Assembly: GCA_021806005.1 (NCBI GenBank)
Contig: JAJZDM010000001.1
Span: 62,001 to 126,000 of the forward strand
Direction: 5' to 3'
Length of the DNA stretch: 64,000 nucleotides
Source: Acidobacteriota bacterium
Lineage (GTDB): Bacteria > Acidobacteriota > Terriglobia > Terriglobales > Acidobacteriaceae
Shown: piece after piece, positions 8,844 to 16,779 of the stretch
Layout of the letters: each line of letters begins with the position of its first letter
Position numbering within the stretch: the stretch's first letter is position 1
The notes under the pieces: generated by a model
Told to the model about the DNA's origin: nothing
Database searches by the model: none
What the model saw: only the letters and a program-made list of their open reading frames with translations
Made by a program: the position numbers and the translations under genes

Positions 8844-9050
8844 CCAACCTCCTTGCCTCCTTGGTCCAGCAGATTCAGGTTCGGTTTCGCACGTCCATCC
8901 TTGGCTCAATCGTTGACTCGGGTCCGGAGACCTCCATCCCTTCGAGAGCGGATTGCGTGCTCTCTGCTTAGACGCAGAAAATGGGCCGAAGACTCCAGGC
9001 GGGTGCCCGAAGTCAGCCGCTGGGGTAGACTCATTCGCAATGAGGATCCC

Positions 9051-10160
9051 ATGCGGACCAACATTTTGCTTGCAATGTTTCTCTCTGGAGCGGTGGCCGG
9101 AGCCGTGCCGATGGCCAGGGCGCAAGGCTTGACGGCAGCGGCTGACCAGATATCTTCGAACTCTCAGGCGCCGGCGGGGCGATGGGCGATTGTGATGCAT
9201 GGCGGCGCGGGCGTGATTGAGCGCTCGACGATGACTCCTGAGCGTGAGGCGGCTTATCGCGCCGGGATGGATCGCGCGATCCATGCAGCGGCGAAGGTGC
9301 TGGAGGCCAACGGATCGGCGGTGGATGCGGTGGAGGCCGGGCTGCGGGTTCTGGAGGACGATCCACTCTTCAACGCAGGGAAGGGCGCGGTGTTTGCGGC
9401 CGATGGAAAGAACGAGCTTGACGCCGCCATCATGGACGGAAAGACGATGGAGGCTGGGGCGGTAGCCGGGGTGATGCGAACCAAAAACCCGATCTCCCTG
9501 GCCAAAGCGGTGATGGAGCGGTCGCAGTTTGTGCTGCTTAGCGGCAGCGGAGCGGATGACTTTGCGGCCAGTGTGGGCTTGCAGCAGGTGGATCCCTCCT
9601 ACTTCTTCACCGAGGAGCGGTGGGAGAGCCTGATTCGCTACCTGAAGGAGAATGGACTGCCGATCCCGGCGCGCCCCGCCGGAGCGCCGCCTGCGCCGGA
9701 GAAGCCCATTGCGCAGTTGGAGGGTCCCGATGTGCATGCCTGGGGAACAACGGGGATCGTGGTGCGAGATCGCGCGGGGAACATCGCCGCTGGAACCTCT
9801 ACGGGAGGGCTTACAGGCAAGCGCTTCGGGAGGATCGGTGATTCGCCGCTGATTGGTGCGGGGACGTATGCCTCCAACCAGTCCTGCGGCGTCTCTGCGA
9901 CCGGAACGGGAGAGTACTTCATCCGGCTGACCGTGGCGCGCACCGTCTGCGCGCTGGTCGAGTACAAGGGGATGCGCCTGCAGGAGGCTGTCAACGAGGT
10001 GATCGATGGTCAGCTTGCAGCCATGAAGGGGGATGGCGGAGCGATTGCCATGACGCCGGACGGACAGATCGCCTGGGCCTTCAACACCCCGGGGATGTTT
10101 CGCGCACGCCTGATCGAAGGGGGCAAGGTGCAGATTGGTATCTATCGCGATGAGCCTTAG
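9051..10160 (+). CDS. Isoaspartyl peptidase / L-asparaginase, type 2 (periplasmic)
   Basis: 369 aa from the ATG at 9051, where a clear signal peptide begins (MRTNILLAMFLSGAVAGAV...ARAQG). The body is an Ntn-hydrolase of the plant-type asparaginase family. MHGGAG opens the alpha subunit near residue 49, and the nucleophile threonine is T233 in WGTTGIVV, where autoproteolysis would create the beta subunit. AAGTSTGGLTGKRFGRIGDSP and GAGTYA follow as in the family. The enzyme releases aspartate from isoaspartyl dipeptides or asparagine. The linker before the nucleophile (APPAPEKPIAQLEGP) is proline-rich, as expected for the flexible cleavage region. It is divergent from pilT, with the two genes 207 bases apart. 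Confidence 0.9.
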   Translation: MRTNILLAMFLSGAVAGAVPMARAQGLTAAADQISSNSQAPAGRWAIVMHGGAGVIERSTMTPEREAAYRAGMDRAIHAAAKVLEANGSAVDAVEAGLRVLEDDPLFNAGKGAVFAADGKNELDAAIMDGKTMEAGAVAGVMRTKNPISLAKAVMERSQFVLLSGSGADDFAASVGLQQVDPSYFFTEERWESLIRYLKENGLPIPARPAGAPPAPEKPIAQLEGPDVHAWGTTGIVVRDRAGNIAAGTSTGGLTGKRFGRIGDSPLIGAGTYASNQSCGVSATGTGEYFIRLTVARTVCALVEYKGMRLQEAVNEVIDGQLAAMKGDGGAIAMTPDGQIAWAFNTPGMFRARLIEGGKVQIGIYRDEP

Positions 10161-10262
10161 CGGTTGCGAGAGATCTGCGGTGGCCTCCGGACCGGATTGC
10201 CGGAGCCTTCCTCAAAAGCCGTTCGCGGTCGAAGCTTCCGTTACTCCTGCAGCAGCGATGGT

Positions 10263-10985
10263 TTAGAAGTAATCAAGCAATTCCGGAAAGCTGTTCAACT
10301 CCAATAAGCGCGTCACCCCGGACGGGGAGTCGACGCTCTCATGCTCCAGAATCCATGTGCAGGCGTGGGGGATGAAGACGGCATGCAGGCCTGCGGCCAG
10401 CGCCGGATTGATATCGGATCGGGGCGAGTTCCCGATCATCCAGGTAGTGGATGGATCGCAGCGATGACGTTGGATGACACTCCGATAAGCTTCGGCGCTC
10501 TTCTCGGCAGGAACCTCAACGGCGTTGAAGAGGGCCTGCAGGCCCGAACGCTGGAGTTTACCCGTCTGCTCCTCAAGGTTTCCTTTGGTGACCAGAATCA
10601 GGCGATGGCGCTGCCTCAGAGTCTCGAGCGTCTCCGCCACGCCGGTGAGGAGTTCGATCTCATTGGATGCGATCGCCTCAGTGAAGGCGAGAATTCTGGC
10701 TTGACGTTCGGGGGTGATCGCGGTCTCCGTGAGCTGTTCGAAGCAGTCCACGAGGGAACGTCGAAAGCTCTGGATTCCGTATCCATGGACCGCGATCGTG
10801 GCGCGTTCGCAGTGGTTGAGATGCTCCCGGACCTGGGCGGGTGTATGCGTCTGGTGATCCAGATCGGAGATGAAGGAGGCGATAGCCCGCTCGAAGTAGA
10901 TGTTGTTCTCCCACAACGTGTCATCGGCGTCGATCAGCAGGGTCTGGTTCGACAGGCGAGCGGGAGCGGAGGCATTGGAACTCAT
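10263..10985 (-). CDS. HAD-superfamily hydrolase
   Basis: 240 aa. Motif I is LLIDADDTLWEN (nucleophile D19-type aspartate, second D acid/base), motif II ILVTKGN, a lysine near residue 160 (VPAEKSAEAYR) and motif IV GNSPRSDINPA. The cap between residues 30 and 110 is helical, as in phosphoglycolate phosphatase-like enzymes. The substrate is unknown. The start codon overlaps the stop of the LacI regulator gene by four bases (ATGA), so translation is coupled. This could mean a role linked to hexuronate use, for example removing a toxic sugar phosphate, but that is inference. Confidence 0.85.
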   Translation of the reverse strand: MSSNASAPARLSNQTLLIDADDTLWENNIYFERAIASFISDLDHQTHTPAQVREHLNHCERATIAVHGYGIQSFRRSLVDCFEQLTETAITPERQARILAFTEAIASNEIELLTGVAETLETLRQRHRLILVTKGNLEEQTGKLQRSGLQALFNAVEVPAEKSAEAYRSVIQRHRCDPSTTWMIGNSPRSDINPALAAGLHAVFIPHACTWILEHESVDSPSGVTRLLELNSFPELLDYF

Positions 10986-12133
10986 GGGACGATTGTAGCC
11001 GGATCGCCTCCTGCCGATTCACTCCGGGGACGCCTGCGAGGAGGCTCGCGGCGGGCTCCGGATCCGCTGTTTTGGCTGGAACTCATGGGGCGAGGCTGCC
11101 CGCTGCCCGCTGCCATCCGGCATCCGCAGGAGGCTCGAAGAATGAGGGTTCCGGGCAGCATCACATGGGTTGCCTTCTCCGCGGAGCCGCCCTCGGTCTG
11201 ATTGGCGGTGCGGCGCAGCAGTTGCTGCACGGCTCTTCGGGCCAGCTCTTCCGCAGGTTGGGCCAATGTGGTCAGTGGCGGGTGAATGAAACTGGAAAAT
11301 TCCATGTCGTCGATTCCGATCAGCCCGATGTCGTGCAGATCGAACGGGATCTCCTGCAGAGCGGAGAGGATCGCCAGCGTGACCGAGTAGCTTACAGAGA
11401 GAATGGCGCTTGAGGGGCCAGGTCTTTCTACGACGGCGCGCAGATCTTCCCGCAACTGCTCCGCATCCTGCCAGATGATGGTCTGCGGATGCTTGCCGGC
11501 GGATTCCATCGCATCCTTATACCCCCGAAGACGGTCCTGTAGGGACTGGAGGGGCTGGAGCTTATAGGCAACGTTAACCGCGATGATATGCGAGTACTCA
11601 TGGCTGAGGAGATGCTCGGTTGCCTTTCGTCCGGCCCTGTAGTTGTCCAGCACCACGGAGTCGATCGATTTGTCCAGGGTGCGGTCAAAGGCCACCAGCG
11701 GGGTATTGCCAAGCAGGGTGCGCACCTGGGAAACGTTGGTTCCGGCCGCGGGAAGCAGAATCACTCCATCTACCTGGGCCCGCTTGAGAGAAGCCAACTG
11801 CTCCTGTTGCAGCTTTGCGTCCTCCTGGTGGGTAAGTAGCATCACGGTGAAACCGCTGAGGCGGGCCTCGTCCTGAATCGTGCGCATGGCATGGCCATAG
11901 AACACGTTGTTGACGTGCGGAAACAGGAGGCCAAGCGTCTGGGTTCTGCCGATTCTGAGGCTGCGGGCCACAGCATTGGGCTGGTATCCCAATGCGGCGA
12001 TTGCCCGCTGGATACGTTCCGCTACCTTGGGGCTGACGGACTTGCTTCCTCGCACATGCCGGGACACGGTCGATGGACCTACGTCCGCTGCAAGCGCAAC
12101 ATCAATGATGGTGGGGCGTTTCCTCTCTGGCAT
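10982..12133 (-). CDS. LacI-family transcriptional regulator of the pectin/hexuronate locus
   Basis: 383 aa from the ATG at 12133. Upstream codons in the same frame lack any domain. The N-terminal helix-turn-helix is classic: TIIDVALAADVGPSTVSRHVRG, with the hinge ALGYQPNAVARSLR around residues 50-62. A periplasmic-binding-protein-like sensor domain follows to about residue 340 (TLGLLFPHVNNVFYG, LIGIDDMEFSSFIHPPLTTL). The last 40 residues are a basic, Pro/Ser/Arg-rich extension not usual in LacI proteins. The gene is divergent from the pectinesterase-uxaE-gntK-SDR-GH35 series. A perfect LacI-type palindrome at 12722-12735 sits at the presumed target promoter, so a sugar acid is the likely inducer. 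Confidence 0.9.
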   Translation of the reverse strand: MPERKRPTIIDVALAADVGPSTVSRHVRGSKSVSPKVAERIQRAIAALGYQPNAVARSLRIGRTQTLGLLFPHVNNVFYGHAMRTIQDEARLSGFTVMLLTHQEDAKLQQEQLASLKRAQVDGVILLPAAGTNVSQVRTLLGNTPLVAFDRTLDKSIDSVVLDNYRAGRKATEHLLSHEYSHIIAVNVAYKLQPLQSLQDRLRGYKDAMESAGKHPQTIIWQDAEQLREDLRAVVERPGPSSAILSVSYSVTLAILSALQEIPFDLHDIGLIGIDDMEFSSFIHPPLTTLAQPAEELARRAVQQLLRRTANQTEGGSAEKATHVMLPGTLILRASCGCRMAAGSGQPRPMSSSQNSGSGARREPPRRRPRSESAGGDPATIVP

Positions 12134-12680
12134 GATAAGCGGCGAAGCAACTCTCCTTATTAAAGGTAAAGCAGGGGGGCACGGTTCAAGGCTTGTTGAA
12201 AACGCTCCGAAGCATCTACCGGGGCGCAGCACATTATGGAACAGCAGGCAGAGCTGCGCAATGGAGTGGGTGACGGGCTGCGGGAAGCTTGGCCTTGCAG
12301 CGAATCCTGACGACGGGCGTAAGAGGGATCGGCAGCGCCGATGTGGGGTGCGGCCTGACCGGATTGGGGGAAAGAGCCATTGCAGGGTGCGGAGGCGGAT
12401 TCCACTTGCTGGAATCTCGCCGAAGGGTGCGGATTTATCGTTTCTCTGATCCGAAGAGAGAGGGAAGATGAGCCGTTTGGCGACCTTCGAGTTGATTCGC
12501 TGTGGACAGGGGTTCCGGGGCTGTAAGACGAAGGCATGTTTGTTGAAGTAGACGTTGGCGGCGGGCCGGACGCCGCAGGATGCGAGGAAAGAAAAGAGCT
12601 GAACAGGTGACGAAGTGGGGAAGGGCAAGGACGTTCACGGTGAGCGACAACGGTTTGCTGACGTGGCGCCAGCAATCTTC

Positions 12681-12710
12681 TTGACGGAACTGTTTTCCAG
12701 TTGCTACCAT
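12681..12710 (+). promoter_or_regulatory. Sigma70-like promoter of the pectin operon
   Basis: TTGACG (12681-12686) matches the -35 consensus in five of six bases, and TACCAT (12705-12710) matches the -10 consensus in four of six, with an 18-base spacer. Transcription would start near 12717, just before the palindromic operator. The position upstream of pectinesterase and the adjacent operator raise confidence. Confidence 0.5.
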
Positions 12711-12721
12711 CGGTCGAGTTG

Positions 12722-12735
12722 TGGCAACGTTGCCA
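12722..12735. promoter_or_regulatory. LacI-type operator palindrome
   Basis: TGGCAACGTTGCCA is a perfect 14-bp palindrome with the central CG typical of LacI/GalR operators. It begins 12 bases after the -10 hexamer, so a bound repressor would block initiation or clearance. The regulator encoded at 10982-12133 is the obvious ligand. Confidence 0.65.
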
Positions 12736-12881
12736 GAATGCAACCGGGAACTGCTCCGAGGCTGTCTCCAAGCCCTCGGCCGCTTTGCCGGGAAAGATGA
12801 CATCAGTCGAAGAGGCAGGGCGAAGCGGAGAAGTCGGCCGAGGCGCCCGGGAGCTTTTTTGCAGGAAGCCGAGGACCCTGG

Positions 12882-13874
12882 ATGAGATGCGTTGCAGCTT
12901 CAATGATGGCCGCTATCCTGCTGGCAGGCGCTGCCGCCGAGGCCCAGAATGTGGTGGTCCGCGTTTCACCGAACGCTCCCAGAACTCCGGCAAACGACAC
13001 CTTGTTTCCAACGGTTCAGATGGCGATGGATCACGCTCCACAGCCCGGACCGGGGGGCCGTCTGACCATCCAGATCGCGCCCGGCGTCTATCACGAGCGC
13101 GTCATCATCACGCAGAACCGGGCGCGGACGACGTTGCAGGGCATGGGGGCAGGACCTGAGGATGTAGTGATCAGCGCTGCCCAGAACGCGAAGAGCGCCG
13201 GCGGCACCTTCTTTTCCTCCACCGTAGAGGCGTACGGTGCCGAGTTTGAGGCTGACAATCTGACGTTCGAGAATGCCGCCGGTCCTACTGGACAAGCGGT
13301 TGCGCTGACAGTTCGATCGGATCGTGCGGTGCTGAAGCACTGCCGGTTCCTGGGCGATCAGGACACGCTGTTTGCCGACTACGGCCGGCAGTATTATGTG
13401 GACGACTACATTCAGGGCGGCGTTGACTTCATCTTTGGAGACGCCGCGGCAGTATTTGCCGAAAGCGAGATTCATATCATTCGCCCAGGTTACCTGACGG
13501 CCCAGTCCCGTACCGGACCGGATCAGGCTACCGGTTATGTCTTTTTGCATGACCGGATCACAGCGGCGGATATGGGAGACAGGCCGTTCTTCCTGGGGCG
13601 TCCCTGGCGTTCCTACTCGCGGGTGGTCTTTCTGGATACGGAGATGCCGGCAAGCCTGAGCCCGCAGGGATGGACCGCCTGGAGGAAGGGTGGGTCTATT
13701 GAAGATACGTTTTATGCTGAGCGGGGCAGCACCGGCCAGGGAGCGCGCATCCCCTCCCGGCTGGCTGGCTCGCATCAGTTGAGCGCTGCTCAGGCAGCGG
13801 AGTTTCTACCCCAGATGTTTCTAGCCGGGCCTGACCACTGGGACCCCATTGCGGAGGCGGCGCGCCTGCCCTAG
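12882..13874 (+). CDS. Pectinesterase (pectin methylesterase, CE8)
   Basis: 330 aa with a short signal peptide (MRCVAASMMAAILLAGAAAEAQ), so it is exported. It removes methyl esters from homogalacturonan and exposes polygalacturonate for cleavage. The beta-helix family motifs are present in order: TGQAVAL with the oxyanion glutamine (near residue 140), LGDQDTLF with the acid aspartate (near 160), GGVDFIFGDAA with the nucleophile aspartate (near 180) and LGRPWRSYSRVVFLDTEM with the substrate arginine (near 240). It is the first gene downstream of the LacI-type promoter/operator and starts the hexuronate series. No polygalacturonase or pectate lyase is in the window, so depolymerisation must come from elsewhere. 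Confidence 0.92.
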   Translation: MRCVAASMMAAILLAGAAAEAQNVVVRVSPNAPRTPANDTLFPTVQMAMDHAPQPGPGGRLTIQIAPGVYHERVIITQNRARTTLQGMGAGPEDVVISAAQNAKSAGGTFFSSTVEAYGAEFEADNLTFENAAGPTGQAVALTVRSDRAVLKHCRFLGDQDTLFADYGRQYYVDDYIQGGVDFIFGDAAAVFAESEIHIIRPGYLTAQSRTGPDQATGYVFLHDRITAADMGDRPFFLGRPWRSYSRVVFLDTEMPASLSPQGWTAWRKGGSIEDTFYAERGSTGQGARIPSRLAGSHQLSAAQAAEFLPQMFLAGPDHWDPIAEAARLP

Positions 13875-14053
13875 ATGAGGATGCGTGGTGCAGATTCGGT
13901 TGTAAGTTCTGTTCGGGATCCCTTCCTGGGCGAGCCGTTCGCGGACTGGTTCAGACGGGAATCCAATTATCAACCCATCGCTGCGCGGTGGAGCGCAGAC
14001 GGTCGATGAACGGCAACGTCACCCGTTCAAGCCAGGAACGAAGAGGAGATAGC

Positions 14054-15316
14054 ATGTCGAAGCAGAAGGTATTACCGAGATTCTCTGTAGGGGTGGGCGA
14101 TCGTTTTGCTCACCAGGCCAAGGCACAGCTTTTGGCCTGCATTCAGGCCGCAGAGGCTGGTGTGGAAGTGGTTCCGGTGTGGAACAAGAGCAACCGCGAG
14201 CACACAATCATCGGTACCGAACCAAGCCAGACGCGCGCCGCAGCCGATGCTGCGGTGAAGGCGCTGGGCTGGGAAAAGCCCTACTTCGTCGATGCAGATC
14301 ACATCTCCCTGAAGACGGTGGAGCGGTTTCTGGAGCCGAGTGATTTCTTCACGCTTGATGTTGCCGAGGAGATTGGCAAGCCGGCTCTGCCGGAGGACGT
14401 GGAGGCATTCCTCGCGGCCCATCCCGAGTTGCTGGGCTCGGTGAGCATTCCGCGGATCGCTGAACCTTTCAAGACAGATGCGGCCTTTGTCCGCGGGGTG
14501 GCGAACAAGTTTCTGGCCGCGGTGAAGGATGCGGGCAGGATCTATCGTCTTCTGGTGGAGCGCAAAGGCGAAGGTAACTTTATCCCGGAGATCTCGATGG
14601 ACGAGACGGATCTGCCGCAGACTCCTGTGGAGTTGCTGATCATCCTCGCCGCGATCGCGGACGAGAGGATTCCGATCCAGACCATTGCGCCGAAGTTTAC
14701 CGGTCGCTTCAACAAAGGGGTGGACTATGTTGGCGATGTGGCGCAGTTTGCCAAGGAGTTCGAGGAAGATCTGGCGACCATCGAGTTCGCGATTAAACGC
14801 TACGGCCTGCCGGAGAACCTGAAGCTGAGCGTACACTCGGGCTCCGACAAGTTCTCGATCTACAAGTCCATTCACCAGGCGGTGACCAAGTTCAACGCAG
14901 GAGTCCACGTCAAGACGGCGGGCACCACGTGGCTGGAGGAGTTGATTGGTCTGGCCGAGGCCGGCGGAGGTGGGTTGGAGATTGCCAAAGAGGTCTATTG
15001 CGAGGCGTATGCGCACGCCGAGGAGTTGTGCAAGCCCTACGCCACGGTGATCGACATCGATGATGCCCGTCTGCCCCAGCCGGAGGCAGTGCAGGGTTGG
15101 ACGAGCGAGCAGTTTACCTCTGCCCTGCGGCATGACCAGAGCAACCCGGCATATAATCCTAGCTTTCGGCAACTTTTGCATGTTGGCTTCAAGGTGGCGG
15201 CCAAGATGGGCGATCGCTATCTCCTGGCTCTGGAAGAGAACCATGAGATCGTCGCGCGCAATGTTACGGTCAACCTGTATGAACGTCATATACGGCCTAT
15301 CTTTTTAGGACAGTAG
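14054..15316 (+). CDS. uxaE: Tagaturonate epimerase
   Basis: 420 aa from the ATG at 14054, preceded by GAGGAG; an in-frame ATG at 13988 adds 22 residues without family similarity. The protein matches the UxaE family, which converts D-tagaturonate to D-fructuronate and so feeds galacturonate into the glucuronate branch. Features I recognise are FSVGVGDRFAHQAKAQLLA at the start, VWNKSNREHTIIGTEPSQTR near residue 55, KFTGRFNKGVDYVGD near 215 and LSVHSGSDKFSIYKSI near 265. The last two look like the substrate- and metal-binding loops. It lies between the pectinesterase and gluconokinase genes. Uronate isomerase (uxaC), mannonate dehydratase and KDG kinase are not in the window. Confidence 0.85.
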   Translation: MSKQKVLPRFSVGVGDRFAHQAKAQLLACIQAAEAGVEVVPVWNKSNREHTIIGTEPSQTRAAADAAVKALGWEKPYFVDADHISLKTVERFLEPSDFFTLDVAEEIGKPALPEDVEAFLAAHPELLGSVSIPRIAEPFKTDAAFVRGVANKFLAAVKDAGRIYRLLVERKGEGNFIPEISMDETDLPQTPVELLIILAAIADERIPIQTIAPKFTGRFNKGVDYVGDVAQFAKEFEEDLATIEFAIKRYGLPENLKLSVHSGSDKFSIYKSIHQAVTKFNAGVHVKTAGTTWLEELIGLAEAGGGGLEIAKEVYCEAYAHAEELCKPYATVIDIDDARLPQPEAVQGWTSEQFTSALRHDQSNPAYNPSFRQLLHVGFKVAAKMGDRYLLALEENHEIVARNVTVNLYERHIRPIFLGQ

Positions 15317-15346
15317 TCTGGAGCCAGGAGGTACAGGATAGCGACG

Positions 15347-15847
15347 ATGATTGTTGTGCTCATGGGTGTCAGCGGATCAGGAAAGACGACCATAGGCGAG
15401 CTTCTGGCCAGCCGGATGCATGCGGTCTTCGCCGATGCGGATAGCTATCACTCCGCAGCGAACAAGGCCAAGATGGCGTCCGGCCAGCCGCTCACCGATC
15501 AGGATCGCATCCCCTGGCTGGAGCGTCTCAACCTGCTGATGGCAGAGTGGATCCATCGCGGCGAGAGCGGCGTGCTAGCCTGTTCGGCACTGAAGGATAG
15601 CTATCGCAGGACGCTGGTGCGTTATCTGCCGCAGGGGGCGGTGCTCTTTGTATGGCTGGATGGTTCGAAGGATCTGATCGCCGGGCGACTGGCCGAGCGC
15701 AAGAACCACTATATGAATCCGAACCTCCTGGATAGCCAGTTTGCTACCCTGGAGCCGCCCTCTGATGCGCTGCGGATCGTCAATGATCGGGCGCCGGAAG
15801 AGGTGGTCCATGAGATCATGCAACACGTGAAAGGTGAAGAGGAATAG
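15347..15847 (+). CDS. gntK: Gluconokinase, thermoresistant GntK/IdnK type
   Basis: 166 aa, a full-length member. It phosphorylates D-gluconate to 6-phosphogluconate in the cytoplasm. The P-loop is GVSGSGKTTIG at residues 7-17, and FADADSYHSAANKAKM, GQPLTDQDRIPWL and the lid-region ACSALKDSYRRTLR follow as in E. coli GntK and IdnK. AGGAGG lies 15 bases before the ATG, a rather long spacing. The gene follows uxaE after 30 bases and its stop lies four bases before the next start, so the three cytoplasmic enzymes form an operon. A gluconate kinase within a galacturonate locus implies either gluconate co-use or a side route from keto-sugar acids. Confidence 0.92.
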   Translation: MIVVLMGVSGSGKTTIGELLASRMHAVFADADSYHSAANKAKMASGQPLTDQDRIPWLERLNLLMAEWIHRGESGVLACSALKDSYRRTLVRYLPQGAVLFVWLDGSKDLIAGRLAERKNHYMNPNLLDSQFATLEPPSDALRIVNDRAPEEVVHEIMQHVKGEEE

Positions 15848-15851
15848 ATCG

Positions 15852-16628
15852 ATGGCATCCAAGTTGTTTGACCTGGCAGGGAAGAGCGCAGTTGTGGTTG
15901 GAGGCACCTCGGGGATCGGGTTGGCGATGGCCGTAGGTCTGGCAGAGGCCGGCGCGGATGTGGTGGCGACCAGCCGCCGCAAGGAGCAGGTGGAGGAGGC
16001 GGCAAAGGCCATCGAAGCCGCGGGCGCGCGGACACTTCGTCTTACCTCGGACGTAGCCGATCGCGCCAGCCTGGAGGCGCTCTGTGCGGCGACGGTGGAG
16101 GCCTTTGGAAAGGTCGACATCCTGATCAACTGCGCCGGCAAGATCAAGCGCGCTCCCACGCTGGACTTTCCCGAGGAGGAGTGGCAGTCGATCATGGACA
16201 CCAACGTTACCGGGACGCTGCGCGCCTGCCAGATCTTCGGACGGCCGATGCTGGACCGAGGTTACGGCCGGATTATCAACATCGCCTCTCTGAACAGCTT
16301 TGTCAGCCTGAAGGAGGTGACGGCCTACGCTTGTTCGAAGGCCGCGGTTGCGGCGCTTACCCGGTCGCTGGCCGTGGAGTGGAGCGCGCAGGGCGTGACG
16401 GTGAACGCGATTGCGCCGGGCGTATTTCGCACCGCGCTGAACCAGAAGTTGCTGGACGAGAGTCCGCGCGGCAAGGAGTTGCAGATGCGCACTCCGATGA
16501 ATCGCTTTGGCAAGACCGAGGAGTTGATCGGCGCCGCGATCTATCTGGCCTCCGATGCGGCTTCATTTGTGACCGGTGAGATTCTGGTGGTGGACGGCGG
16601 TTTTCTGGCCAGCGGGGTGAACCAGTAG
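15852..16628 (+). CDS. SDR-family oxidoreductase, KduD/IdnO-like sugar-acid dehydrogenase
   Basis: 258 aa from the ATG at 15852, with GAAGAGGAA just upstream; another in-frame ATG at 15834 would overlap the gntK end. It is a classical short-chain dehydrogenase. GGTSGIGLAMA is the nucleotide-binding glycine motif (residues 17-27), NCAG is near residue 97, catalytic Ser is in NIASLNS, and YACSK holds the Tyr/Lys pair. VDGGFLASG closes the domain. Relatives include gluconate 5-dehydrogenase, 2-deoxygluconate 3-dehydrogenase (KduD) and SDR-type fructuronate reductases. Adjacent to uxaE, reduction of D-fructuronate to mannonate is an attractive guess; next to gntK, 5-ketogluconate reduction is the alternative. 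Confidence 0.85.
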   Translation: MASKLFDLAGKSAVVVGGTSGIGLAMAVGLAEAGADVVATSRRKEQVEEAAKAIEAAGARTLRLTSDVADRASLEALCAATVEAFGKVDILINCAGKIKRAPTLDFPEEEWQSIMDTNVTGTLRACQIFGRPMLDRGYGRIINIASLNSFVSLKEVTAYACSKAAVAALTRSLAVEWSAQGVTVNAIAPGVFRTALNQKLLDESPRGKELQMRTPMNRFGKTEELIGAAIYLASDAASFVTGEILVVDGGFLASGVNQ

Positions 16629-16651
16629 GCCACTGCCTGATCGCAGGCTTG

Positions 16652-16707
16652 TCCGCAGCATCCTGAATCCATCCGGGATCGAGGATGGGTTCAGGATGGA
16701 TTGCGGA
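16652..16707 (+). other. Long intercistronic hairpin before GH35 gene
   Basis: CATCCTGAATCCATCC (16659-16674) pairs with 16683-16698 over 16 bp with a single G-U, around an 8-base loop. TCCGCA (16652-16657) and TGCGGA (16702-16707) extend the stem across a small internal loop. It lies 24 bases after the SDR stop and 70 bases before the beta-galactosidase start. No U tract follows, so it may tune the level of the distal gene by partial termination or mRNA protection. Confidence 0.55.
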
Positions 16708-16779
16708 ACGTGTCCGGGCGCAGGGATGCGCCTTCGTCCGGTTTGATGACGGGACGCGCCTTTGAAGAGACTCTTCGCG

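Larger units (their letters stand above)
12134..12881. other. Regulatory region between lacI-type gene and pectinesterase
   Basis: About 750 bases without a believable gene; open frames here lack any domain or ribosome-binding site. It holds the divergent promoters of the regulator and the pectin operon. The half nearest the pectinesterase contains a sigma70-like promoter (12681-12710) and a 14-bp perfect palindrome (12722-12735), listed separately. The transcript would have a leader of roughly 160 bases. Confidence 0.6.

Noticed and set aside
8844-9737. Long in-frame N-terminal extension of the pilT frame
   Set aside because: It is antisense to the isoaspartyl peptidase gene and has no domain; the ATG at 8843 has a strong ribosome-binding site and the PilT N-terminus.
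12160-12903. 247-codon minus-strand open frame between lacI-type gene and pectinesterase
   Set aside because: Composition is Ser/Arg/Pro-rich without hydrophobic core or motif, and it covers the promoter/operator. It looks like chance in high-GC DNA.
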